A stretch of 64,000 bases of DNA from Geitlerinema sp. BBD 1991-9 (GTDB taxonomy: Bacteria; Cyanobacteriota; Cyanobacteriia; Cyanobacteriales; Geitlerinemataceae), in the NCBI GenBank assembly GCA_001657325.1, contig LWRO01000004.1, forward strand, positions 1-64,000, in the 5' to 3' direction. The notes under the pieces are model-generated. The model did not search any database, was not told the origin of the DNA, and was given only the letters and a program-made list of their open reading frames with translations. Within the stretch, counting starts at the first letter, position 1, and every line of letters starts with the position of its first letter. This document shows positions 1 to 8,264 of the stretch, one piece after another. The translations under genes were made by a program, and so were the position numbers.

Positions 1-2
1 AA

Positions 3-149
3 GATACGCAACTTCCGACCTCCTGGCAAGAGGACACTTCCGAGCCGTTAGTTGAAGCGCAAGGATGGACAGTCAACGATCGAGGGCAGGTCGTTTTAAT
101 TTCCGACAGTCTACCAGCCCATTCAAATTTACCGTGTTTCGATCGATAA
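3..149 (+). CDS. C-terminal tail of a two-partner-secretion (filamentous haemagglutinin-like) exoprotein, partial
   Basis: The window opens inside a reading frame that stays open from base 3 to a TAA at 147-149 (48 residues). It contains the phrase VEAQGWTVNDRGQVVLIS, which resembles the short conserved tail of large cyanobacterial exoproteins carrying an N-terminal haemagglutination-activity (TPS) domain. Those proteins are exported through an FhaC/ShlB-type Omp85 pore and are often encoded beside CHAT-domain proteins, as here: the next gene starts 39 bases downstream on the same strand. The main body lies outside the window, so the family call rests on this tail and the context only. Confidence 0.5.
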   Translation, partial: DTQLPTSWQEDTSEPLVEAQGWTVNDRGQVVLISDSLPAHSNLPCFDR

Positions 150-188
150 TCCTTCAAAAATTCTTCAATCATTGGGGGTATCAAACCC

Positions 189-3032
189 ATGTTCAAAAAA
201 CAATATCTCTGTTCGATCGCCCTTGCGTTATTGGGGTTCGTTCCGGTATTTTCGGTTTCTGCATTGCCGTTGTCTTGGGTTGACAGAACGACAGATATTG
301 TCGCGCAACGATCGAACCCCAACGCTCGTCAGTTTTTACAAGACGGAATTACACTTTACGACCAGGAAGATTTTGAAGAATCGATCGATCTTTGGCTAGA
401 AGCCGCGAGAATTTTTGCCGCCGAAAACGATCGACTGGGTGAAGCGTTAACTCACAGCAATCTGTCTCTGGCATACCAACATCTCGGAGAATTAGAGAAA
501 GCCGCAGCATCGATCGAGCAGAGTTTTGAGATTCTCGAAAATTGGGACGATCTCGACAATCTCACTTATCTCGAAATTCACGCAAAAGCATCAAATACTT
601 ACGGTCACTTACACTGGCGCAATCGAGAGATTGAAGCAGCTCTTTCGAGTTGGGAACAGGCAACGCGCTATTACGCAGAGGCAAATTACGAACCGGGAAT
701 TATTACGAGTAAAATCAATCAGTCGCAGGCATTACAAGCGTTGGGTTTGTACCGACGGGCAGCCCAGATGTTAGAGGAAATTTACGAGCGAATTAAAGAT
801 GACGAAAATTCAGAACTGAAAGCGATCGCACTGCGCGATCTCGGGAAAGCGTTTCGGCGAATTGGTGTTTTAATGAGTGAAAGCCAGGGAAAACCCGGCT
901 CTTTGGAAGTTTTGGAGAAAAGTTTAGAAATTGCCGATCGAGCGGAAACTTGGCTTGAATTAGGAAACACGCAACGCGCTTTAGCCGCTCGATCGATCGC
1001 GTTCAAACGAGACGAATTAGATTATATTGATTTAGCACTTCTATCATACCAAAATGCAGAACAAAAAACAACATCTTCGATGATAAAATTGCAAGCGCAA
1101 CTCAATCAATTGAGTTGGTCGATCGAAACAGGGCGAGGCTTAGAAAATTTTGAAACTTTGCGATCGAACATTTCTCAATCTCTAAATACCCTAACTCCCA
1201 ACCGCTCGATCGTTTACGCAAAATTAAACTTCGCTTGGAATTTAACCTGTTTGAAGCAATCGATCGATGTTGACATTCCATCTTGCTTGAGTCGCGATCG
1301 ACGAGAACTTTTAACTCAAAATTCTGACGTTTTGGCAATTCGTCAAACCCTCAGCAATCGAATGGCTTGGGAAGATATCGAACAAATTTTAAATTTCGCC
1401 GTTCGCGATGCCGAGAATTTAAACGATCGTACTGCACAATCCTATGCGATCGGTCAATTGGGTGGAATTTACGAATTAAAAGGCGATTTAGAAACAGCAT
1501 TAATGTTTACAGAAGCTGCACTCGAACGTCTGGTAAACATCCAAGCTCCAGTTGCTGAAATTGAATATCGCTGGCAATGGCAATTAGGACGTTTGTTAAC
1601 CCGAAAAAGCCCCGATGGTGAACTGAAAAACGCGATTGATGCTTATGAAAATGCCGCACGATCGCTAAAATCCGTTCGCAGCGATTTACTAACAATCGAG
1701 TCAGACGTTCAGTTTTCATTCCGAGATGATGTCGAACCGCTTTATCGGGAGTTGCTATCCCTGCTTTTACCAGTTTCTACAAGCGAGATCGATCGCGAAA
1801 ATCTCAAAAAAGCCTTGTTCTACGTCGAAGAAATTCAACTGTCTGAATTAGAAAGTTTTCTTCGATGCGATTTGGGAACGTTACGAATCGAACGAGTTGA
1901 AGATCGAGAAAATCCTTACGATACACTACTGACAAAACTTGACGAAGTCCTCGATCGAGATCGAAACTCTGCTTTTATCTATCCGATTTTGTTTGAAGAT
2001 CGTGTTTCGATTATCCTCAAAACACCAGGCTCTGAAGAAAATTTAATATATTTTGAAGGTAAACTGAGCGATCTCGAACAACCTTTGAATGAAATAATTT
2101 TAGAAACCAAAGATTTATTGTCAGAACAAACTAATCGACCCGATCGAGGCAAAAAACAGCTTCAAAAATTATACAATATTCTAATGAGACCGATTGACAG
2201 ATATCTCGACGAAGCGAATGTTGAAACACTCGTTTTCGTTCTCGACGGTAATTTAAGGAATATTCCCATTGCTGCACTACACGACGGTGAAAATTACTTG
2301 GTCGATCGAGACTATTCGATCGCCATATCTCCGGCTATCCAACTCTTGAAATTTTCAGAAATACAACAAAGTAAAATCAACGTTTTAATTGCAGCATCGT
2401 CCATCAACCGAGATAGTGAGCGAGAAAATTTTCCCGATCTTAATTTTGGATTAGTCGAACGTCAAATCCATGGGATTGAAGCCATACTTACTCAAAACGA
2501 GTATCACTTTACAACTTTATACAACGGTCAATTTACTAAAAAGAACTTATCCGAAGAAATGTCAAGCGCACCTTACACGATCGTTCATGCCATCACGCAC
2601 GGACAGTTTACCGCCGATCCGAGTGAAAGTTTTATTATGACCGACGACACGATCGACGATAAGTCAGACTCAATAGATCGATCGGACTATACGATCGATC
2701 TTGACGAGATTGGGAAACTCCTACAAGGGAGCGTCCAACGGCGAGAACAACCTATCGATCTGCTGGTTTTAAGTTCCTGTGAAACTGCAACAGGAAACAA
2801 TCGTGCAGTTTTGGGAATTGCTGGAATGACGGTCAAATCTGGCGCAATTAGCACCCTGGCTCCACTATGGAAAGCAGACCAAGAATCAACCGCCGAATTG
2901 ATGATAAACTTTTACACGTATTTGGCTGCTGGCTCGAGTAAAGCTGAAGCACTACACTTGGCACAACAAGATTTGAAGGAAAAGTATCGCAGTCCTTACC
3001 ACTGGGCATCCTTTGTTTTAGTGGGTTATTAA
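189..3032 (+). CDS. Secreted TPR-repeat protein with C-terminal CHAT (caspase-like) protease domain
   Basis: 947 residues. The N-terminus is a signal peptide (basic MFKKQ, hydrophobic core to about residue 25, Ala-rich cleavage region), so the protein is probably periplasmic or exported. Residues about 50-480 are helical TPR-like repeats. The last 300 residues form a CHAT domain: the catalytic His is His804 in HAITHGQF, and the catalytic Cys is Cys864 in LVLSSCETATG, followed by the family's usual GMTVKSGA and APLW segments and a final ASFVLVGY strand. Both members of the dyad are present, so peptidase activity is plausible. It follows the tail of a two-partner-secretion exoprotein, a known cyanobacterial arrangement that suggests a shared secretion role; the substrate is unknown. 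Confidence 0.85.
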   Translation: MFKKQYLCSIALALLGFVPVFSVSALPLSWVDRTTDIVAQRSNPNARQFLQDGITLYDQEDFEESIDLWLEAARIFAAENDRLGEALTHSNLSLAYQHLGELEKAAASIEQSFEILENWDDLDNLTYLEIHAKASNTYGHLHWRNREIEAALSSWEQATRYYAEANYEPGIITSKINQSQALQALGLYRRAAQMLEEIYERIKDDENSELKAIALRDLGKAFRRIGVLMSESQGKPGSLEVLEKSLEIADRAETWLELGNTQRALAARSIAFKRDELDYIDLALLSYQNAEQKTTSSMIKLQAQLNQLSWSIETGRGLENFETLRSNISQSLNTLTPNRSIVYAKLNFAWNLTCLKQSIDVDIPSCLSRDRRELLTQNSDVLAIRQTLSNRMAWEDIEQILNFAVRDAENLNDRTAQSYAIGQLGGIYELKGDLETALMFTEAALERLVNIQAPVAEIEYRWQWQLGRLLTRKSPDGELKNAIDAYENAARSLKSVRSDLLTIESDVQFSFRDDVEPLYRELLSLLLPVSTSEIDRENLKKALFYVEEIQLSELESFLRCDLGTLRIERVEDRENPYDTLLTKLDEVLDRDRNSAFIYPILFEDRVSIILKTPGSEENLIYFEGKLSDLEQPLNEIILETKDLLSEQTNRPDRGKKQLQKLYNILMRPIDRYLDEANVETLVFVLDGNLRNIPIAALHDGENYLVDRDYSIAISPAIQLLKFSEIQQSKINVLIAASSINRDSERENFPDLNFGLVERQIHGIEAILTQNEYHFTTLYNGQFTKKNLSEEMSSAPYTIVHAITHGQFTADPSESFIMTDDTIDDKSDSIDRSDYTIDLDEIGKLLQGSVQRREQPIDLLVLSSCETATGNNRAVLGIAGMTVKSGAISTLAPLWKADQESTAELMINFYTYLAAGSSKAEALHLAQQDLKEKYRSPYHWASFVLVGY

Positions 3033-3134
3033 AGCGAAGTTGCGCTTGTCTGTCTTCCGCAGAGGAGAGTCCTTGCCAGCAAACACTCTCCAGCATTTCA
3101 AACAACATCTTCGAGATCGTTCTCTTCGAGATCG

Positions 3135-3956
3135 TTAATTGCTGTAAAGCTCGTGTACGACCTCAACAAAAGCACCTAAATCCACACCTTCTGCTTCAAA
3201 CAATTCGCGCAATCGTTCGCGTGCCAACACGGGATCGATCGAATACAGATCGACGATCGAACTAAGTGTTTCGTACCACAATCCCTCGCGAGCATACAAG
3301 ATAATACGTTCGTTGAGATCGTCAGGAAGATTGGCAAGGGGTGAAATGCGTTCGATCGTTCCGCCGACGTAAACGCGATCGCTATCCCCACAAGTAATCG
3401 CAAATTCCCAATAATAGGTTCTTCCGACCGCTAAATTCAACGTTGGTGAAACCCGAGCGATTCCCGGTATTTCTGTTAAAGGTTCCCGTTGTTCGTAAAC
3501 CAACTCGTCATTGCTGAGATCGACAATCGCAAACTCAGCCATCACGTCCAACTCAGATCCATAGGGAACGTAAAACCAAAAATTCGGATTCGCTTGTGTT
3601 GTAAACGTTGCGAACGCATCGGACTTGAGGCCGGGAACCAACGCCGTTAACGCTCGATCGAGTCTCGGACATTCATTCGAGCCAAACGCTCCCCCTGGCT
3701 CTCGTCGGCCAGGCGGTTCCTCCGCATCGGGGCGATTTTCCCACTGGAGTTCAGCTCCTCCAGGTACCGTATCTGATGCTTCTTCGTCTGCGCTATCTGT
3801 CGTAAATTCAGGTTCGATTGGGAGATCGAGCCTCTTTATTGCATCGATCGCGTCGATCGATTCTGCGAACGCAATCCCTGTAAAACTCACAACTGCAAAA
3901 CTCGCGACGACGATCGCGGCCGCCGTGAGTTGGATAGTCCAAATCTGTAACGTCAT
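3135..3956 (-). CDS. DUF928 family secreted protein
   Basis: 273 residues. It starts with a signal-peptide-like hydrophobic stretch (residues about 8-30, ending in GIAFAES). A low-complexity acidic/proline segment follows, then the DUF928 core: FWFYVPYGSE, a strand region with PGIARVSPT, and the YYWEFAITCGD segment. The C-terminal part is helical and may bind a partner. DUF928 is a cyanobacterial family of unknown function, repeatedly found beside CHAT, CHASE2 and TPR genes. Here it lies 49 bases downstream of the CHAT-cyclase-CHASE2 gene on the same strand, probably as the second gene of one transcript. No catalytic motif is visible. Confidence 0.75.
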   Translation of the reverse strand: MTLQIWTIQLTAAAIVVASFAVVSFTGIAFAESIDAIDAIKRLDLPIEPEFTTDSADEEASDTVPGGAELQWENRPDAEEPPGRREPGGAFGSNECPRLDRALTALVPGLKSDAFATFTTQANPNFWFYVPYGSELDVMAEFAIVDLSNDELVYEQREPLTEIPGIARVSPTLNLAVGRTYYWEFAITCGDSDRVYVGGTIERISPLANLPDDLNERIILYAREGLWYETLSSIVDLYSIDPVLARERLRELFEAEGVDLGAFVEVVHELYSN

Positions 3957-4005
3957 GGCGATTCCCCGATGTATTTACCGATCGAGTATTTCATCGATCG
4001 AGTAT

Positions 4006-6972
4006 TTATCGATTCATTCTGGCTAATCGTATTTTATCGGCTGTTATACCAATTCCCATCAAAAACAGCCCTGTTGCTGCCGGAACGAGAGGTATCCAAC
4101 CGCCTTGGGTCAAAACGCCCCAGCACAGTCCGTATAAAACAACAAACGCCACACCTTCCCCAAATCCTGTTACGAGGAACGCCTTTCCTAGAGGACGTTT
4201 TTCTAAGTGAACGTACCACACCACAACACCGCCGATCGCCGACCAAAGCCACACCCAAAGCACATCTCCCCACCACGGCCACATCCAAATTAGCGGACGT
4301 TGTTGAGTCGCGACATCGATCAGAGCACTGACCATCTGAGCGTGAACGAATACCCCCGGTATTGTGTCTTCCGCTCGATAGCCTGGACTGTAGGGGGTTC
4401 GATGCCGATCGACGTGGACTTTATCGACACCGATAATCACAATGCGATCTCGGATTTCTCCAATGAGTAACTTTTCGTCTAAAACCTGGGTGAGCGATAC
4501 AACGTTCGCAATATCGCGAGTATAGTCTCGATACGGACGATAGTGAAGGAGTATTTGAAACGCTCGATCGACCCCGGAATCGAGACGATGGTAGCCACCT
4601 CGATGGCGATCTAAAGGGAAAATCTGCATTTCCCCGATCTGTAAAAACGGATCTTCCGGACGATCTCGACGGGCGATCCCATCGACCTCTAAATACTTCA
4701 AGGCCAATCGCAAACTAAAGGCTTGAGCCTTTTGGGTTTGACAAATCGAGTCATCTCGAACGCCTTGAAATAAGAGATGGCGACGGATAACGTTATCCTT
4801 ATCCACCAGAAGATCGACAAAGCCAATTCCTTCCTCGGGAGAATCCCTTGGCGCTTTAATATCTTCCGAGTAAAGATTCGATCGACTGAAACACGCGGAA
4901 ATGAGGCGACCTTGTTGCAAAGCGTTCTTTAAATGAAGATATCGAGCGTCCAGTTCTCCCGGTAAGAAAATATCTAAACCCATCACGCGAGGCTGATATT
5001 TTTCGAGCGTCTTAATCAATAGATCGAGATTGTTGTCAGATAGAGAGCGCGTCCCATGATTCGTTTCTTCGTCAGTTTGCTCGAGTCGATCGATATCTTC
5101 TTGGGTTACGCGCACGATGGTAATGCGCTTGTCCGGCCCGATAACCTGTTGCTTTCGCACCAAATAGTCATAAGCTTTCAGCTCCCAAGGCTGTAAATAG
5201 CCCTGCCAGCGTCCCCACATCACCAACGCCGCCACCATCGCACTGGTGACGAACACACTCGCCAACCCCCGCCAGCTTGCAACGCTCCTCAATGGCGTTC
5301 TCTCAGGAGAAGATTCGAAATCTGACAAAAGCGCATCGCTCTGATAGAGCAAATTAAAAACCGGAGCCGTTCCAATCCCTTTCAAGAATCGATCGCCTAA
5401 CGATTGCAACGTTCCCTCAACCTGTTGTTCGTGGCGAATTAACGCCGCCGTCACCTCCGACAGCAAAATCTGTTTGCCCTTCGCCAACCCCGAAATGCGA
5501 GCCGCATAATCGACTTCTTGACCGATAAAATCCGACCCTTCATGTAACGGACTGCCCGTGTGCATCCCGACGCGAACTTCCAAATTGCCGAAGGGAGTCG
5601 GAATCGGCTCGTTATGGTGACTCTGCTGCACGTCAACAGCCCACTTCACCGCTTGCACGGGATTGGCAAACACCAAAAAGAACGCATCCCCTTCCGTTTT
5701 GACCACCCGTCCTCGATACTGTTGCAAACTTCCCTTCACTCGCCGACGGTGAGGTAGTAGAATTTCGTCCAAATAACTGCGGTTGCGTCCACCAATATCC
5801 GTTCCGTCTAAATAATTTTTAATCGCCGTAGAATTCACCAAATCGGTAAACACCATCGTGACGATATCCTGTCGCGGCGCTTTTCTTCGATCGCCCCCTA
5901 AACGTTCCCAAGTCGGCGGAATTGCCGCCGGATGTTGGCAGATCGTCGGCAACCAACTGGCACAAGGAAACTGTCCTTCCAAGCCTTGCAATCGTTCCCG
6001 AGCTTCTCGCACTGAGCGATAAAAGGTTTTTCCCCCTGCAAAGCCTTGAAGAAAGTATTTCAAAAACGCCTGTGCGACGGGGTCGGGAACGGGTTCGCGC
6101 ATGACGATCGACTGAGGAAGCGGTAACTCTTCCAATCCCCAGGCCAACCCCAAACCGTCGCAGGTATTGAAAATGGCCAATTGCAAGCCGCGCTCGATGG
6201 CTTGACGCAAGCCGTATTTCAACTCGTCGAGGCTCAAACTATCGGTTTCGTTGATGTAAATGCGGCCTTTGCCGTTTTTTGTCTGTCCGTGTCCGGCGAA
6301 AAACCAGATATCCCAGGGTTGTTCCCACAGTCGATCGCTTAACTCCTGGCGCTGAGGTTCGACGAGGGTGGTCAGTTCGACACCGGGTAATTGTTCGAGG
6401 GTTTTTCGATCGGCTTCCGTATCGATGCCTTGACTGTCCCCCAGCACCGATAAAATGCGTACTTGACCCGGTGGGGTTGAAACCTTAGCTACCGGTCGGT
6501 TGGCGCTGGGAACGTGAATCGAGACTTCGACGTTGGGATAAGGTTCGACGGCATCCCACAGATGCCAGGGTAAGCGTAAGATCGATCGACTGTGACTGCG
6601 CACTACCAACCGCATTTCTTCAGAAGGAGTCAACTGTTCGAGCCAACATTCGCGAACGGCCCGAAAGCGGTCTGAGGCTAACCAGCGATTGAAGTGTTGG
6701 TGCAGTCGTTCGGCTTGATGGCGACAGTCTTCACGGCTGCGGTTGGGAGAGCCGTCATAGGTGATTTTTTCCGGAATGATGGCCCGTTCGGGTTGGCACA
6801 GTCGGCGATAAGCGACTTGCCATTGGCGATAGGTAGCGTTTAACTCCGTTGTCGGCGGTAACTGACCCGTAGCTTCAAGACTGGGAAATTCCCCTTCGCC
6901 CCCCAGGGTTAAGGTGGCTTGATATCCCGTTGCCATGCGTCCGACTAGCTTGAGAACCCCGACATGAGCCAT
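4006..6972 (-). CDS. CHAT protease - class III nucleotide cyclase - CHASE2 membrane fusion protein
   Basis: 988 residues without a signal peptide. Residues about 1-350 are a CHAT domain with the dyad His228 (FFAGHGQ) and Cys271 (FNTCDG). Residues about 367-545 are a class III adenylyl/guanylyl cyclase: metal-binding Asp377 (FTDL) and Asp429 (KTEGDA), substrate-lysine position Lys425, and Arg492 in VDYAAR. The usual transition-state Asn of VNxAAR is Asp488. One membrane helix (about 568-588) precedes a CHASE2 sensor (about 595-870), followed by three helices near the C-terminus (about 895-985). CHASE2 normally sits outside the membrane, leaving CHAT and cyclase in the cytoplasm. CHASE2 proteins usually carry one output domain; two outputs placed before the sensor is unusual. 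The DUF928 gene follows directly. Confidence 0.85.
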   Translation of the reverse strand: MAHVGVLKLVGRMATGYQATLTLGGEGEFPSLEATGQLPPTTELNATYRQWQVAYRRLCQPERAIIPEKITYDGSPNRSREDCRHQAERLHQHFNRWLASDRFRAVRECWLEQLTPSEEMRLVVRSHSRSILRLPWHLWDAVEPYPNVEVSIHVPSANRPVAKVSTPPGQVRILSVLGDSQGIDTEADRKTLEQLPGVELTTLVEPQRQELSDRLWEQPWDIWFFAGHGQTKNGKGRIYINETDSLSLDELKYGLRQAIERGLQLAIFNTCDGLGLAWGLEELPLPQSIVMREPVPDPVAQAFLKYFLQGFAGGKTFYRSVREARERLQGLEGQFPCASWLPTICQHPAAIPPTWERLGGDRRKAPRQDIVTMVFTDLVNSTAIKNYLDGTDIGGRNRSYLDEILLPHRRRVKGSLQQYRGRVVKTEGDAFFLVFANPVQAVKWAVDVQQSHHNEPIPTPFGNLEVRVGMHTGSPLHEGSDFIGQEVDYAARISGLAKGKQILLSEVTAALIRHEQQVEGTLQSLGDRFLKGIGTAPVFNLLYQSDALLSDFESSPERTPLRSVASWRGLASVFVTSAMVAALVMWGRWQGYLQPWELKAYDYLVRKQQVIGPDKRITIVRVTQEDIDRLEQTDEETNHGTRSLSDNNLDLLIKTLEKYQPRVMGLDIFLPGELDARYLHLKNALQQGRLISACFSRSNLYSEDIKAPRDSPEEGIGFVDLLVDKDNVIRRHLLFQGVRDDSICQTQKAQAFSLRLALKYLEVDGIARRDRPEDPFLQIGEMQIFPLDRHRGGYHRLDSGVDRAFQILLHYRPYRDYTRDIANVVSLTQVLDEKLLIGEIRDRIVIIGVDKVHVDRHRTPYSPGYRAEDTIPGVFVHAQMVSALIDVATQQRPLIWMWPWWGDVLWVWLWSAIGGVVVWYVHLEKRPLGKAFLVTGFGEGVAFVVLYGLCWGVLTQGGWIPLVPAATGLFLMGIGITADKIRLARMNR

Positions 6973-7115
6973 GTTCTTCTTGCGATCTCGTCACATTTAA
7001 CATAACTGACTCGAGCCGACAGCAAGTACCTCAGAGAAACTCAAGCTTGTTCTCACGTTTCAGTTTTTATTGTAATTCAGACCCGCTATCGTGTATTTCT
7101 AAGGTCTTGAGGAGG

Positions 7116-7343
7116 CTACTTCAAACCCAAAAATTCAAAAATTCCCTGGTGGGTGATGAGTTCGATGAAAACGATCGACAAAAAGCCGATCATTGCAAGG
7201 CGGCCGTTCCAAATCTCGGCTTTCGGTGTGAATCCGAACGTCCCACCGTCTGAGGACTGAGCTTGACTTTTGGACTTCGAGCGTTTCGTCGCTTCCGTTT
7301 TCTTGCCAAATCCTTTATCTGTTGCTGCGTTGGGCTTTGCCAT
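7116..7343 (-). CDS. High light-inducible protein (Hli/Scp family chlorophyll-binding protein)
   Basis: 75 residues. After a basic, disordered N-terminal 30 residues comes the Hli signature [19 protein letters not shown], containing the chlorophyll-binding E43-x-x-N46-x-R48 motif and a single membrane helix, and ending in FLGLK. Hli proteins sit in the thylakoid membrane, bind chlorophyll and carotenoid, and protect photosystem II and chlorophyll-handling proteins during light stress. The lysine-rich N-terminal extension is longer than in the shortest Hli proteins. It is a single gene, oppositely oriented to the gene at 7483. No convincing HLR1 (RpaB) repeat was seen in its upstream region. 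Confidence 0.9.
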   Translation of the reverse strand: MAKPNAATDKGFGKKTEATKRSKSKSQAQSSDGGTFGFTPKAEIWNGRLAMIGFLSIVFIELITHQGIFEFLGLK

Positions 7344-7482
7344 GATGGTTTGCTCGATCGAACGTCTGTGACGTACAGAATCTTACCATTTTGCACTGAC
7401 GGGTCGCTGTTATCGGCTTGATTGACAGATTGGGGAATTCGATTATTGTGAAAGCAGTTCGATACAGTAGTCTCGAAACATC

Positions 7483-7965
7483 ATGACTTCCGAACCTCAA
7501 ACTCCTGAAACCCCAGCAACCTCTGAAGACTCCGCCATCGTCGAAGTCAGCGACGAAACGAGGAAAATCGTCAAAGACGAGATGCCGAATCTCGATGAGG
7601 AAATCCGCGCCAAGGTCGAAGAACTGCTAGAGGTGGTACGCCGGAAAGCTCAGGCTGAAGTGCAAGCTGCCAACGACTGGACGAAGGATTCCTATCTCAA
7701 AGCGATCGATAACGCCAAAGAGGCGATCGAAAAAACAGAACAGTTCGCGAAAGAACAGCAAGAATCCCTCGATAATGCAGTGAACCTCGCCCAAAACGAG
7801 GTTCAAACCCGTTGGGACGGTCTGACCAAAGAAATTGAAGATTTTGGCGAGCGTTTGCAAGAAGCTGCTGAAGCCATTTGGCAGATCTTCACTCGACCCA
7901 AAGTAGAAACGCCAACAGCGACGGAAGAATCTTCTGATAGTGAAGCTGCTGACGAGTCGAAATAG
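7483..7965 (+). CDS. Hypothetical acidic coiled-coil protein
   Basis: 160 residues, not recognised as a named family. It has an acidic N-terminal tail, then a long amphipathic helical region (residues about 30-130) rich in Ala, Glu, Lys and Gln with heptad-like spacing, resembling apolipoprotein or late-embryogenesis-type helices, and finally an acidic Glu/Ser tail. No signal peptide or membrane helix. The body has one aromatic cluster (AIWQIFTRP) at the end of the helix. It stands alone between the divergent hli gene and the ABC1 kinase gene. A stress-related structural or membrane-surface role is only a guess from composition. Confidence 0.6.
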   Translation: MTSEPQTPETPATSEDSAIVEVSDETRKIVKDEMPNLDEEIRAKVEELLEVVRRKAQAEVQAANDWTKDSYLKAIDNAKEAIEKTEQFAKEQQESLDNAVNLAQNEVQTRWDGLTKEIEDFGERLQEAAEAIWQIFTRPKVETPTATEESSDSEAADESK

Positions 7966-8056
7966 CATTCGATTTTATCTCGCACCTTTTTATCTAACGC
8001 CTTTTTCCCTCGCTCCTCGATACTTTCTGCATACACCCGAAGGTCGAGGAGCGATC

Positions 8057-8095
8057 GACAAGGGACTGACCAGCGTGTTGTGTCAGTCCCTTGTC
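8057..8095. repeat. 14-bp perfect inverted repeat (hairpin) in intergenic DNA
   Basis: Arms 8057-8070 and 8082-8095 are exact reverse complements with an 11-base loop. The right arm's TCAGTCCCTTG then repeats directly at 8094-8104. The hairpin is about 90 bases after the coiled-coil gene and 170 bases before the ABC1 kinase gene. There is no clear T-run, so it is not a convincing intrinsic terminator. It could be an mRNA 3'-end stabiliser or a leftover palindromic element. Confidence 0.6.
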
Positions 8096-8264
8096 AGTCC
8101 CTTGCCCTTAACTTTTAGGCTTCAGACACCACAAAAACCTAAAAAAGTCAACAAAAATCTCTAGATCGTAAATTTGATTAAACTAAATAAAGAGTCGAGC
8201 TAAACATCTAAGGAGACGTCGTACTCTAACCCCCAACAATTCACGTTTCTGACATCGTCTTCCT

